Assembly (NCBI RefSeq): GCF_003385515.1
Contig: NZ_QNVT01000017.1
Span: 1 to 64,000, forward strand
DNA: 64,000 nt
Direction of reading: 5' to 3'
Origin: Chryseobacterium pennae
Lineage (GTDB): Bacteria; Bacteroidota; Bacteroidia; Flavobacteriales; Weeksellaceae
Position 1 is the stretch's first letter. Each line of letters starts with the position of its first letter. The position numbers were made by a program, and so were the translations under genes. Below the pieces are notes generated by a model. That model did no database searches and was not told the DNA's origin. It saw only the letters and a program-made list of their open reading frames with translations. Below are positions 27,092-36,691 of the stretch, piece after piece.

Positions 27092-27850
27092 ATGAAAAAT
27101 AAATTCTTGTTATTAGGAATTGTTCTGGTCTCTCTCACAGCATGCAAAACGGCTTCTGTGCCGCAGCTTGTGAATGTAAAGACTCAGAAAAATATTTCTA
27201 TTAATAATGAGCTAAAAAATGATGAGGAGTTTGTAAAGTTTATTGAACCCTATAAGCTGAAACTGGATAAAGAGATGAACCAAAAGATCTCCCACACCAA
27301 TGCAGATCTTACCAAACAGGGGGATAACAGCAATCTGGGGAATCTTTTAGCAGACTATACTCTTGAAGGCGGTGATGAATGGACGAAGACTCATCTTAAA
27401 CAAAATGTAGATGCTGCTTTGATCAATATCGGAGGTATTCGTACTACTATTGGAAAAGGTGATATCATGCTCAAAAATCTTTTTGAAGTAATGCCTTTCG
27501 AAAACGAACTGATCATTGTAAAGATGAAAGGAGCTGATTTGCCGGGACTTTTTCAATATTATGCAAAAACGCAGGTCAACAATCCGGTCTCTCACTTATA
27601 TATTGAAACCAAAAACGGACAGTTAACTCAATCTTTAATTAACGGAAAACAAGTGGATCCCAACAAAGACTACTATATTGCGACTTCAGACTATCTTGCT
27701 CTGGGAGGTGATAATATGAGTTTCTTTGCAAAAGGGGAATCTATTCCTACAGGCATTAAACTTAGGGACTTGTATATTGATTACTTCAGAAAAAATCCTG
27801 AAATCGTTTCTCCTACAGATGTTCGTTTAAATTTTATTGGTAAAAAGTAA
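27092..27850 (+). CDS. lipoprotein with 5'-nucleotidase C-terminal domain
   Basis: The signal peptide ends in the lipobox LTAC, so the product is a lipoprotein of 252 residues. It contains the 5'-nucleotidase C-terminal domain (NLLADYTLEG, INIGGIRTTIGKGDI, MPFENELIIVKMKG, YYIATSDYLALGGDNMSFF), which holds the substrate-binding half of UshA-type enzymes. The ATG at 27092 is preferred over a TTG nine bases upstream. The metallophosphatase half is encoded by the next gene, whose ATG overlaps this stop codon (TAATG). Confidence 0.9.
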   Translation: MKNKFLLLGIVLVSLTACKTASVPQLVNVKTQKNISINNELKNDEEFVKFIEPYKLKLDKEMNQKISHTNADLTKQGDNSNLGNLLADYTLEGGDEWTKTHLKQNVDAALINIGGIRTTIGKGDIMLKNLFEVMPFENELIIVKMKGADLPGLFQYYAKTQVNNPVSHLYIETKNGQLTQSLINGKQVDPNKDYYIATSDYLALGGDNMSFFAKGESIPTGIKLRDLYIDYFRKNPEIVSPTDVRLNFIGKK

Positions 27851-28800
27851 TGGATAGAAAAAGTTTTTTAAAAGCAATAGGTGGTGGATCTTTGGCAGTA
27901 GCTTTAGCTCCCAATATGATGATGGCGGAAGAATTAAACATTCTTAACTTAAAGTCCGCAAATAAACTGACCATTCTTCACACTAACGACCAGCACAGCA
28001 GAATAGAGCCATTCGATACAAGCTACACAAAAAACCCCAATCAGGGTGGTTTTGCAAGAAGAGCTCATTTAATTCAACAAATCAGAAATCAGGAAAGTAA
28101 CGTATTACTTCTTGATTCAGGAGATATTTTCCAGGGAACCCCTTATTTTAATTTTTTTGGCGGGGAGCTGGAATTCAAATTAATGTCCATGATGAAGTAT
28201 GACGCTTCTACTATGGGAAATCATGATTTTGATAATGGATTGGACGGATTTTTAAAAGTTCTTCCGAATGCAAAATTTCCATTTATCTGTTCTAATTATG
28301 ATTTTAAAAATACCATTCTTGACGGAAAAACTTCTCCCTATAAGATTTTCGACAAAAACGGAATCAAAGTCGGGATCTTTGGGGTAGGAATCCAGCTGGA
28401 TGGTCTGGTAGGTAAAAAGCAATATGCCGAAACGGTTTATTCTAACCCAATTGAAGTAGCACAGCATTATTCAGAATTTTTGAAAAAAGACCAGAAATGT
28501 GATCTTGTTATTTGTCTTTCGCACATCGGATATGATTACAAGGATGAGCCTAATAAGATAAGTGATAAAATTCTGGCTGCCAATACAGAAAATATTGACA
28601 TCATTCTGGGTGGCCATACCCATACATTCTTACCGGAACCTCAAACATTTACCAACAGACAGGGCAAAAATGTTCTTGTCAACCAAGTAGGATGGGCAGG
28701 ACTTCTTTTAGGTAGAATAGATTTTTATTTTGATACAAACAAAAACATAAAGCATATTTCCTGGAATAACCAGGCAATAGATAGCAGCATAATAGCATAA
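27850..28800 (+). CDS. metallophosphatase (5'-nucleotidase N-terminal half)
   Basis: A 316-residue calcineurin-like phosphoesterase with the metal-binding motifs ILHTNDQHSR, LLDSGDIFQGTP, MGNHDFDNG and GGHTHTF. The N terminus (DRKSFLKAIGGGSLAVALAP) resembles a Tat signal with one of the two arginines replaced by lysine. With the preceding lipoprotein it would make up a two-chain periplasmic 5'-nucleotidase that hydrolyses nucleotides. The start codon overlaps the upstream stop, so the two are translated together. Confidence 0.9.
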   Translation: MDRKSFLKAIGGGSLAVALAPNMMMAEELNILNLKSANKLTILHTNDQHSRIEPFDTSYTKNPNQGGFARRAHLIQQIRNQESNVLLLDSGDIFQGTPYFNFFGGELEFKLMSMMKYDASTMGNHDFDNGLDGFLKVLPNAKFPFICSNYDFKNTILDGKTSPYKIFDKNGIKVGIFGVGIQLDGLVGKKQYAETVYSNPIEVAQHYSEFLKKDQKCDLVICLSHIGYDYKDEPNKISDKILAANTENIDIILGGHTHTFLPEPQTFTNRQGKNVLVNQVGWAGLLLGRIDFYFDTNKNIKHISWNNQAIDSSIIA

Positions 28801-28801
28801 C

Positions 28802-31057
28802 ATGAAAAAACTCTCTCTAATTTCTCTTGGTATTTTAGCCTCCCTGCAGTTTACAAAAGCTCAGATCATTTCATCAAAAAAATGGGCAGATCTCTTTTCC
28901 TATAATAATGTCTTAGCCATGAAGGAAGACAATGGAAAAATTGTAGCTGCCACAGAAAACGGAATATTCTATTATACGATATCAACAGGAGAAATTACGA
29001 AGTTATCTAAAGCAAACGGTCTTCATAATATAGGGATAACAGCTTTTGATTATGATCCTAAAAGTAAAACAGCGGTTATAGGTTATGAAAATGGAGCGTT
29101 GGATGTGGTTACGCCTAATGAAGTAAAATATATTGTTGATATTCCTATCGCTGCTGGCTATAATGGAAATAAAAAAATTAACCATATTTCTATTTCGGGA
29201 GACAGAGCTGCAATTTCAGTAGGTTATGGAGTATCTATATTTAATCTTAAAAAGAAAGAATTTGCAGAATCTGCATTTTTCCTAAGTGCTGGAGTGTTTG
29301 AAGCCAGTAACGAAGCTACTATATTTGGAAACAAAGTATACTGTGTAACAAATTCAGGTCTGAAGAGTCACGAAATGAACAATACATTCCCTGCGTACTC
29401 TACGTGGGTCACCGAAATTCCGGGAGCATTCAAACATATTGATTCCGAATCCGAATTAGCATTTTCTTCTGCCACGGCTGCATTTGTTTATAATAATGGA
29501 GCTCCAATACAGCTTCCGATCAATCTAGGAAACATTCAGGATGTTGTGGTAACAGACAATAATGTTGTAGTAACAGACAGTAGAGTATATACTTTTGGAC
29601 TTAACGGAACTTATTCGAATGCTGTAGATTTTGGAGAACAGTGTAATACCTCTGTTGTAGCAGGTGGAAGAATATTTGCCGGAACTGTACTGTCCGGGAT
29701 AAAGGATGAAAGCAATAATTCATATAAACCATCCGGCCCACATTTTAATTTTGCTTATAAAATAAGCCTGTATGAAAATAACCAGATTCTGGTTTCCAGC
29801 GGGGCAAGAGCCGGAAGGTATAATTATCCTGTAGAAAATCCTAAAAGGCCAGGTTTTTATTATTTTAATGGTACAGAATGGATCTATCCTTCCTATTTTA
29901 ATACCTTTCCGGGAGAAATTGACATATTAGATGTTATTTTAAATCCTCTTGATCATAGTGAAGTGCTCTTTACAAATTATACAATGACAAATCAGGGAAT
30001 TTATAAACTTAAATACAATACAGCCAATAAAGACTTTGATTTTGTAAAACGTTATAAAGTACAAGCTACTGACTTTAGCCGACGAACTGTAGGGCTTGCC
30101 ACAGATACAAAAAATAATATTTTCGCAACCTTTGCTTTTAATGACGGAGGTCCTGCAGTAGCTATGTATGATAAAGCTGCCGATGACTTCGTTCTTAAAG
30201 TTTTCGGTTTTAAAAGCCCTGCAGTACAAAAACCCATTGCTTATGAGAACCTGTTATGGATTCCTCTACCAAGAGCCAATTCTTTCTGGGTATATGATTA
30301 TAAAGATGCAGTTAACCTTTCTGATGACAATGATTATATTTTAAAAGAATCCAATGGACTTCCTCCTAATTCAGGAGGAACAGTATCTGTAGCTTTTGAT
30401 AAAGCGGGAGATGCATGGATTGGGACAGATAGTGGTTTAAGAGTTTTATCTAATGCTGCTAAAGAAATAACGGGTCTGGAACCTAAGGTTAATCCGATCA
30501 TTATAGAACAAAATGGCCTTGGTGAAGAACTTTTCAGAGATTCCAGTATTCTTCAGGTGGAAGTAGATGGTGGAGATTACAAATGGGTTTCTGTTGAAGG
30601 TGGTGGTGTATACTATCTTTCTTCAGATGGTCAAAGGACCATAAAGCATTTTACAATGGAAAATTCACCTCTTCCTACGAATAGTGTTACTGATATAAAA
30701 GCAGATAAAAAGACAGGTAAAGTATATTTTGCAACTTATAACGGTATTGTAACTTATCAGAGTGATGTTACTGATGTAACATCCAATTTCGGAGATGTAT
30801 TGGTTTATCCTAACCCTGTTGTGTATTCTAATTTCAAAGGGAAGGTTACCATTAAAGGATTAGCAGAAAAAACCAATATAAGAATCACAGATGCCGCAGG
30901 AAATGTTGTACACTCTGCGGTCGCAAGAGGAGGTTACTATGAATGGGATCTTAACAACCAGAAAGGAAGCAGAGTAGCTTCAGGAATTTATTTTGTATTA
31001 ATGACCAACGAAGATGGTTCTGATAAAGCGACAGCCAAAATAGGCGTAGTCAATTAA
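28802..31057 (+). CDS. porZ: T9SS surface protein PorZ-like
   Basis: A 751-residue secreted protein. After a signal peptide come two beta-propeller-like regions (two-component regulator propeller repeats such as ATENGIFYY, GYENGALDVV and IGTDSGLRVL) and a C-terminal type A sorting domain (VYPNPVVYSNFKGKVTIKG ... GIYFVLM). This architecture, and the position just before recO, match PorZ, which in Porphyromonas is part of the type IX attachment complex that delivers anionic LPS. The porZ assignment is from architecture and context, not from an alignment. Its start is 2 bases after the upstream stop, and its last base is the first base of the recO ATG. Confidence 0.8.
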   Translation: MKKLSLISLGILASLQFTKAQIISSKKWADLFSYNNVLAMKEDNGKIVAATENGIFYYTISTGEITKLSKANGLHNIGITAFDYDPKSKTAVIGYENGALDVVTPNEVKYIVDIPIAAGYNGNKKINHISISGDRAAISVGYGVSIFNLKKKEFAESAFFLSAGVFEASNEATIFGNKVYCVTNSGLKSHEMNNTFPAYSTWVTEIPGAFKHIDSESELAFSSATAAFVYNNGAPIQLPINLGNIQDVVVTDNNVVVTDSRVYTFGLNGTYSNAVDFGEQCNTSVVAGGRIFAGTVLSGIKDESNNSYKPSGPHFNFAYKISLYENNQILVSSGARAGRYNYPVENPKRPGFYYFNGTEWIYPSYFNTFPGEIDILDVILNPLDHSEVLFTNYTMTNQGIYKLKYNTANKDFDFVKRYKVQATDFSRRTVGLATDTKNNIFATFAFNDGGPAVAMYDKAADDFVLKVFGFKSPAVQKPIAYENLLWIPLPRANSFWVYDYKDAVNLSDDNDYILKESNGLPPNSGGTVSVAFDKAGDAWIGTDSGLRVLSNAAKEITGLEPKVNPIIIEQNGLGEELFRDSSILQVEVDGGDYKWVSVEGGGVYYLSSDGQRTIKHFTMENSPLPTNSVTDIKADKKTGKVYFATYNGIVTYQSDVTDVTSNFGDVLVYPNPVVYSNFKGKVTIKGLAEKTNIRITDAAGNVVHSAVARGGYYEWDLNNQKGSRVASGIYFVLMTNEDGSDKATAKIGVVN

Positions 31058-31743
31058 TGAATACACAAAGCGGTTTTTTACTTTCATTCATCAAATACGG
31101 GGAAAACGATGCTGTTCTGCATTGTTTTACAGAAGAGGATGGCTTTCAGTCTTATTTTCTAAAAGGAATTTATTCCCGGAAAAATAAAAAGAAAGCCTTC
31201 CTGCAACCCTTGAATAAACTTAATTTCTCCATTAGCCCTGTAAGAGGGAATGGAATACCTACGATCTCAAAATTTGAGCTGGTAAAAAGCTATGATACTT
31301 ATGCTGATATCAAAGCCAGTACTGTCATATTCTTTATTTCAGATTTTTTGAACCAGGTTCTGAAGCTCGAAAATAAAAACCTTACTATTTTCTTCAGTAT
31401 TGAAAGGTTTATTGCTGAGCTGGAACAACAAAACTATCAGTGTCATTTGCTGTTTCTGCTTGCCATCCTAAAAGTGCAGGGAGTTGCTCCTTTAATAGGT
31501 GAAGGAAATTTTTTAGATCCGGAAACCGGAACATTTTCTACAGTTCCCGCGCATCAGGTATTCAGTGAAGAAATTTCAATGATCTGGAAAAGTATTCTCT
31601 GTGCTGAAAACCTTTATAGTGTAAAAGTACATTCTTCATTAAGAAAAGATTTTCTGGACAGTCTTTTGGTATATTATCATTATCATATTACAGATTTTCA
31701 AACGCCTGCATCACTGGAAGTAATACAGCAGATATTTGAATAG
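31057..31743 (+). CDS. recO: DNA repair protein RecO
   Basis: RecO loads RecA through RecR during gap repair. The 228-residue protein has the N-terminal OB fold (GFLLSFIKYGENDAVLHCFTEEDG...YFLKGIYS) and the helical C-terminal domain. As is common in Bacteroidetes, the zinc-finger cysteines of other RecO proteins are not evident. Its ATG overlaps the stop codon of porZ (TAATG). A member of the GGAAGCTGGAAG-type repeat family follows immediately. Confidence 0.9.
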   Translation: MNTQSGFLLSFIKYGENDAVLHCFTEEDGFQSYFLKGIYSRKNKKKAFLQPLNKLNFSISPVRGNGIPTISKFELVKSYDTYADIKASTVIFFISDFLNQVLKLENKNLTIFFSIERFIAELEQQNYQCHLLFLLAILKVQGVAPLIGEGNFLDPETGTFSTVPAHQVFSEEISMIWKSILCAENLYSVKVHSSLRKDFLDSLLVYYHYHITDFQTPASLEVIQQIFE

Positions 31744-31800
31744 CTGGAAAAGTAGAAAGGTCACTAAAGGAATACCCAGCCTCCCTCTTCCAACTCCCGG
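31741..31800. repeat. intergenic inverted repeat, locus 1
   Basis: Arms AGCTGGAAAAGTAGAAAGG (31742-31760) and CAGCCTCCCTCTTCC (31778-31792) are related to the inverted arms at 47932, 50304 and 60109. It lies between the convergent recO and glucosidase genes. Confidence 0.6.
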
Positions 31801-31806
31801 CATTTC

Positions 31807-34482
31807 TTAATTTTCTTTACCTTTTATACCTTCAGCATCTTCCGGCATTTCTGTTTCAGATTCGGCGATTTCTTTTATAGTAAATCTTGGCTGCAGGATT
31901 TTTGCGATAAGCCCTGTCCAGCCTGTTTGGTGGGAAGCTCCTACTCCACGTCCGTTATCTCCATGGAAATATTCATAGAATAAAATATAATCTTTAAAAT
32001 CGGGATCGGTTTGAAATCTTTCATACTGTCCGTGTACAGCGCGTTTTCCGTGTTCATCCTTTAAGAATATTTTTGCCAACCGTTTATTTAAGGAGTCTGC
32101 AATCTGATCAAGATTAGAATATTTTCCGCTTCCGGTAGGATATTCAATTAAAAAATCAGGGCTGTAGTAGAAGAAAAACCGCTGGAGGCTGTCTATAATT
32201 AAAAAATTGATAGGAAACCAAACCGGACCCCGCCAATTACTATTTCCTCCAAATAATCCACTGTCACTTTCTGCAGGAGTATATTTTACACAGTAATCCG
32301 TTTCGTTGAGATTCAGCGTATAAGGATTTTTTTCATATTCTTTAGAAAGGGCTCTTACTCCATAATCACTCAGAAATTCATCAGGATTCAGCATTCTGGC
32401 CAGTAATCTTTTTAACCGATGTCCTCGAAGTAAAGACAAAAGGTGCTTGGAATCCTGTCCTTTTACTTCCCATCTTGAAACCAATGCTGCCAATTCCGGC
32501 TTATTATCCAATACCCATTTCATTCTTTTCTTAAAATTGGGTAAATTTTCAATCATTTCATCGTCTATTACCTCAACAGCGAACATCGGAATTAATCCTA
32601 CAATGGTTCTCAGTCGTAAATACATATGAGTTCCGTCACTGGAAGCAATAGCATCATAAAAAAACTCATCTTCTTCATCCCAAAGGCTGAAATTTTCTTC
32701 TCCCATATTATCCAGTGAATTGGCAATGGCCAGAAAATGTTCAAAAAACTTCATTGCCATTTCTTCATATACATTATTGTATTGAGCAAGCTCCAAAGCG
32801 ATCCGCATCATATTCAATGCAAACATGGCCATCCAGCTTGTACCGTCCGACTGTTCCAGCTGTTCTCCATTGGGCAAAGTAGAATTTCTATCAAAGACCC
32901 CAATATTATCAAGCCCTAAAAAGCCGCCTTCAAAAATATTGTTACCATTAATGTCCTTTTTATTTACCCACCAGGTAAAATTCATCAGCAGTTTTTGAAA
33001 AGCACTTTCCAAAAATTCAAGATCAGGCTTGTCTCTTACATATTCATCAATTTTAAATACCCTGAAAACTGCCCATGCATGTACCGGAGGATTCACATCA
33101 CTAAAGTTCCACTCATAGGCCGGAAGTTGTCCGTTCGGATGCATATACCATTCAAATAAGAAAAGTTTTAGCTGATGTTTGGCAAAATCAGGATCAATTA
33201 ATGAAAAACTGATGGTATGAAAAGCCAGATCCCAGGTTGCATACCAAGGATATTCCCATTTATCGGGCATGGAAATAATATGCTCATTATTGAGATGTTT
33301 CCAGTCATAATTCCTGATTCTTTCACGCGATTTGGAAGGAGGGATCTCTGCAGGATCACCTTTCAGCCACTTTTCAACATTGTAATGGTAAAACATTTTA
33401 TTCCAGAGCATACCGGCAAATGCCTGTCTCTGCACCAGTTTTTCATCCTCTGACTGGATTCCTTTCTGGACTTCAGTATAAAACTCATCTGCTTCCTTAT
33501 GTCTTGTTTTAAAAACAGAATTGAAATCACTGAACGGATCTTTTAAATCTTTATCTGAGATCCGGAACTCGTAGGTTTTTGTTTCTTTAGGTCTAAAATA
33601 TTCGTCTATAAAAAAGGATGCTTTTGTTCCTGTATTTTTAGGATTAATTGCCTGAGAATTTCCGGTCAGTATAAAATCATTAATTCCATCCTTACAATAC
33701 CTGGACTCATTGGAAGACTGATACAGCCTTTGATTATTGGTCTCATTATTACAGAACAATGTTTTTGAAGATTGTTTTGCGTACAAATTCTTTATTTCAA
33801 GATCCTGATGATTTATCCTGATATGATTAGCTTCCTCAGCAGACAATTGAGGTTTATAGTCATCACATCCCCATTTCCAAGTGTTTCTGAACCAAACTGT
33901 TGGCAAAATAACAAGAGCTGCATCTTTTTCTGCTTTATTGACAATCGTTAATCTAATAAGAATATCTTCCTGGCCTTCCTTAGCATATTCAATAAAAATA
34001 TCAAAGTATTCATTATGCTCCAGAATTCCGGTATCGATTAATTCATATTCAGGTTCATCCTTATTTCTTTCCGCATTTGTTTTTATCAAATCATCATAAG
34101 GAAAAGCATTTTGAGGATATTTATACAGCATCTTCATATAAGAATGCGTAGGCGTAGAATCCAGATAATAGAAATATTCTTTTACATCCTCACCATGGTT
34201 ACCCTCTCCATTGGTAAGTCCAAAGAACCGTTCCTTTACCATTTTATCTTTTTTATTCCAGAATCCAACAGAGAATACAAGTTTCTGAAGATCATCACAT
34301 ATTCCACAGATCCCTTCTTCACCCCATCGATAAGTTTTGGCTTCTGCTGTATCATGGCTGGTATAATTCCAGGCATCACCATTTTCACTGTAATCTTCAC
34401 GAACAAGTCCCCATTCACGGTTACTGACGTAGGGTCCCCATTTTTTCCATGAAATATCTGAAACTCTTTCTTTTTCTGACAT
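31807..34482 (-). CDS. GH63-type glucosidase
   Basis: An 891-residue cytoplasmic protein (no signal peptide). It has the WGPYVSNREWGLVREDYS N terminus of the bacterial GH63-like glucosidase group. An (alpha/alpha)6-barrel region carries the segments EYPWYATWDLAFHTISF, EWNFSDVNPPVHAW and GNSNWRGPVWFPINF, and the C terminus has FHGDNGRGVGASHQTGWTG. The acid and base carboxylates are probably in WDLAF and DVNPP or near the C terminus; I infer this from the GH63 fold. It probably hydrolyses alpha-glucosides. A LacI-type operator lies 45-62 bases upstream of its ATG. Confidence 0.85.
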   Translation of the reverse strand: MSEKERVSDISWKKWGPYVSNREWGLVREDYSENGDAWNYTSHDTAEAKTYRWGEEGICGICDDLQKLVFSVGFWNKKDKMVKERFFGLTNGEGNHGEDVKEYFYYLDSTPTHSYMKMLYKYPQNAFPYDDLIKTNAERNKDEPEYELIDTGILEHNEYFDIFIEYAKEGQEDILIRLTIVNKAEKDAALVILPTVWFRNTWKWGCDDYKPQLSAEEANHIRINHQDLEIKNLYAKQSSKTLFCNNETNNQRLYQSSNESRYCKDGINDFILTGNSQAINPKNTGTKASFFIDEYFRPKETKTYEFRISDKDLKDPFSDFNSVFKTRHKEADEFYTEVQKGIQSEDEKLVQRQAFAGMLWNKMFYHYNVEKWLKGDPAEIPPSKSRERIRNYDWKHLNNEHIISMPDKWEYPWYATWDLAFHTISFSLIDPDFAKHQLKLFLFEWYMHPNGQLPAYEWNFSDVNPPVHAWAVFRVFKIDEYVRDKPDLEFLESAFQKLLMNFTWWVNKKDINGNNIFEGGFLGLDNIGVFDRNSTLPNGEQLEQSDGTSWMAMFALNMMRIALELAQYNNVYEEMAMKFFEHFLAIANSLDNMGEENFSLWDEEDEFFYDAIASSDGTHMYLRLRTIVGLIPMFAVEVIDDEMIENLPNFKKRMKWVLDNKPELAALVSRWEVKGQDSKHLLSLLRGHRLKRLLARMLNPDEFLSDYGVRALSKEYEKNPYTLNLNETDYCVKYTPAESDSGLFGGNSNWRGPVWFPINFLIIDSLQRFFFYYSPDFLIEYPTGSGKYSNLDQIADSLNKRLAKIFLKDEHGKRAVHGQYERFQTDPDFKDYILFYEYFHGDNGRGVGASHQTGWTGLIAKILQPRFTIKEIAESETEMPEDAEGIKGKEN

Positions 34483-34526
34483 AAGCGTTAATTATGAGTA
34501 ATGGGTTTTAAAACGTATTCACAAAT

Positions 34527-34544
34527 TGGTAACAACGGTTACCA
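34527..34544. promoter_or_regulatory. LacI-type operator palindrome upstream of the glucosidase
   Basis: TGGTAACAACGGTTACCA is an 18-nt near-perfect palindrome (7 of 9 base pairs) centred at 34535/34536. The outer arms and the central CG-type core are typical of LacI/GalR operators. It lies 45 bases before the start codon of the minus-strand glucosidase gene. Confidence 0.6.
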
Positions 34545-34570
34545 GACTTTAAATTTTAAACCAAGAAATC

Positions 34571-35380
34571 CTATCCACCTGTAGAGAAACTCTCAAATGT
34601 TGTCATTCCGCCATCAACGAAAATACTGGTGCCTGTAATATAGTCTGCAAGATCGCTGGCAAGAAATACAGCCAGGTTTCCTATATCCTGAGGTTGTCCG
34701 ATTCTGTTATAAGGAATAAGGGTAAGAAGTGAATTGAGTGCCTCCGGTGTACTCCATGCCTCTTTATTGATCGGTGTCTGAATAGCTCCCGGACAAATAG
34801 AATTGACCCGAATCTTATCAGCACCATATTCCTGAGCTAATGTCTGCATCAGCATTCTGACCGCCCCTTTACTGGAAGCATAATTAGCATGCCCTGCCCA
34901 GGGAATGATTTCATGCACAGAACTGATATGAATGATCTTTCCACAGGCTATAGAACGGGACGGATCTATTCCCCGTCGGAGAAATTCTTTGATCGCTTCT
35001 CTTGCACAAAGAAACTGACCGGTGAGATTAACGCCTATTACCGCATTCCATTGGTCTAAAGTCATTTCAGTAAACTTAGCATCTTTCTGAATTCCGGCAT
35101 TGTTTACCAGAATATCTACAGTTCCAAATTCTGCAACGACATCCTGAAACATCCGGATCACCTGATCTTCCTGCGAGACATCACATTGATAGGTAATTCC
35201 TTTTCCACCGGCATCTGTAATTTCTTTTAATACTGATTTTGCTTCATCCTGAGATCTTGGTGAAGAATGATTGACAATCACAACTGCTCCTGCTGAAGCC
35301 AATGATTTTGCAATGCCGGAACCAATCCCGCTGGATGCTCCTGTAACCACTGCTACCTGATTGCGAAGTGATATTTCCAT
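34571..35380 (-). CDS. SDR family oxidoreductase (glucose 1-dehydrogenase-like)
   Basis: A 269-residue classical short-chain dehydrogenase. It has TGASSGIGSGIAKSL (NAD(P) binding, residues 14-28), NNAGI, the catalytic Ser of HISSVHE, the YASSKGAV Tyr-Lys pair and ICPGAIQTP. The C terminus with IFVDGGM is the usual SDR end. The close relatives are annotated as glucose 1-dehydrogenases; the substrate is uncertain. A -7 box (TAACTTTG on the minus strand) lies at 35401-35408, just upstream. It is next to a glucosidase, which would fit sugar metabolism. Confidence 0.85.
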   Translation of the reverse strand: MEISLRNQVAVVTGASSGIGSGIAKSLASAGAVVIVNHSSPRSQDEAKSVLKEITDAGGKGITYQCDVSQEDQVIRMFQDVVAEFGTVDILVNNAGIQKDAKFTEMTLDQWNAVIGVNLTGQFLCAREAIKEFLRRGIDPSRSIACGKIIHISSVHEIIPWAGHANYASSKGAVRMLMQTLAQEYGADKIRVNSICPGAIQTPINKEAWSTPEALNSLLTLIPYNRIGQPQDIGNLAVFLASDLADYITGTSIFVDGGMTTFESFSTGG

Positions 35381-35452
35381 AGTTGTAAATTGATGTTACT
35401 CAAAGTTATGGAAACAAATCAGCAGTAAAAAAATTATGATTTTAAAATTTTA

Positions 35453-35929
35453 TTAAAGTTTCTTATACATCAGATATTGAGGCCCGCTTCTTCCGATCCT
35501 GGTTTTTCCGTCAAAAATATATCCTGCTTTAAGATAAATATGATAAGCAAGGTCATTTTTCTGGTTAACTGCTAAAACAATTTCATGACAATCTTCGAAA
35601 TTCACCTTTACAAAATCATCTAATTGCATCATGGCTATCTTCCCTATGCCTTTGCCTTGCATTTTAGGATTTACGGATAAAGACCTTACCAAAACAGCGT
35701 TTGCATTATCAGTCAGTTCAAATTTATCCTTTCCAAAATCAAGGACAAAGAAACCTACAGGAACATCATCTTTTAGAATTGTAATGGGAAATGCATCATG
35801 ATCATCCCTCTTCTTAATATTTTGCAGTGCCTGATTTGCAGTTGCCGTAAAGCGCATCTGATGTTCATCTAAATCATAACTCACCTCTGAAAGATGTTCC
35901 TCGGGCTTAAAAAACGCCAACCTTATCAT
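35453..35929 (-). CDS. GNAT family N-acetyltransferase
   Basis: A 158-residue acetyltransferase with motif A at LSVNPKMQGKGIGKIAMMQLDDF and the C-terminal NDLAYHIYLKAGY. The substrate is unknown. It begins 12 bases after the stop codon of the DUF1684 gene and is probably cotranscribed with it. Confidence 0.85.
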   Translation of the reverse strand: MIRLAFFKPEEHLSEVSYDLDEHQMRFTATANQALQNIKKRDDHDAFPITILKDDVPVGFFVLDFGKDKFELTDNANAVLVRSLSVNPKMQGKGIGKIAMMQLDDFVKVNFEDCHEIVLAVNQKNDLAYHIYLKAGYIFDGKTRIGRSGPQYLMYKKL

Positions 35930-35941
35930 AAGAGGCAGATT

Positions 35942-36559
35942 TTAGTGATGGTAAATATCTTCATACATTACTCCTGCCCTTATTTCTACCGGAAGCTTAT
36001 TTTCTTCGGGAACAATGGGACAGTTATAATCATAAGCATTATAGGCACAAAACGGATGGTAAGACTGGTTAAAGTCTAAAATAATGGTATTTCCTTTCGG
36101 GGTTTTCAGATCCATATATTTTCCGCCACCATAGGTTTCTTTTTCATTGGTAGCATCCCGGAACGGCAGAAAAAGGTAATCTTTGTATTTATCTTGTTTA
36201 ATAAGATCCAGACTTTGATACAGCGTTAATGTATAAGGTTTGCCGTCCAGCTCAAAGGTAGCTTTTCCGTATTCTTTATAAGACTTTGTTTTACCTGAAG
36301 ACGTTGGAAGTTCAAAAGGCTGTGCATCTTTGGTTTTGACAAATTTAGCTGTTACACGGTATTTCAGATCAAAAGGAAAAAAAGGATGTTCTTTAAAATT
36401 TTTAAAATTTTCTCCCCTCAAAGGCGTCCTGGCAGGGTCCAGATATTCTTCATTGAGCTCTTTCTGAAATTTTTTGACCTCCATTACTTCTGTAGAAACC
36501 ATTTTCTGAGAAAAGGCCAATAATGGTAAAAATAAAAAGATCAATATATATTTTTTCAT
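35942..36559 (-). CDS. DUF1684 secreted protein
   Basis: A 205-residue exported protein with a signal peptide (MKKYILIFLFLPLLAFSQ). The DUF1684 signature is visible in FPFDLKYRVTAKF, GKPYTLTLYQS, YLFLPFRDATNEKETYGGGKYMDL and the C-terminal YHPFCAYNAYDYNCPIVP. No enzymatic activity is established for this family. It is the first gene of a pair with a GNAT enzyme. Confidence 0.85.
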   Translation of the reverse strand: MKKYILIFLFLPLLAFSQKMVSTEVMEVKKFQKELNEEYLDPARTPLRGENFKNFKEHPFFPFDLKYRVTAKFVKTKDAQPFELPTSSGKTKSYKEYGKATFELDGKPYTLTLYQSLDLIKQDKYKDYLFLPFRDATNEKETYGGGKYMDLKTPKGNTIILDFNQSYHPFCAYNAYDYNCPIVPEENKLPVEIRAGVMYEDIYHH

Positions 36560-36691
36560 GAACTTAAAAATTATAAGTAAAACTATGAATTTTCCTGCGT
36601 ATGAAAGTTAAAACTGTACTAAAAAAGCATAATCTGTTTTAAATAAAATTCCTTGTCTTAGATCTAGCATACTTTTTGAGCAGCAAAGGCC

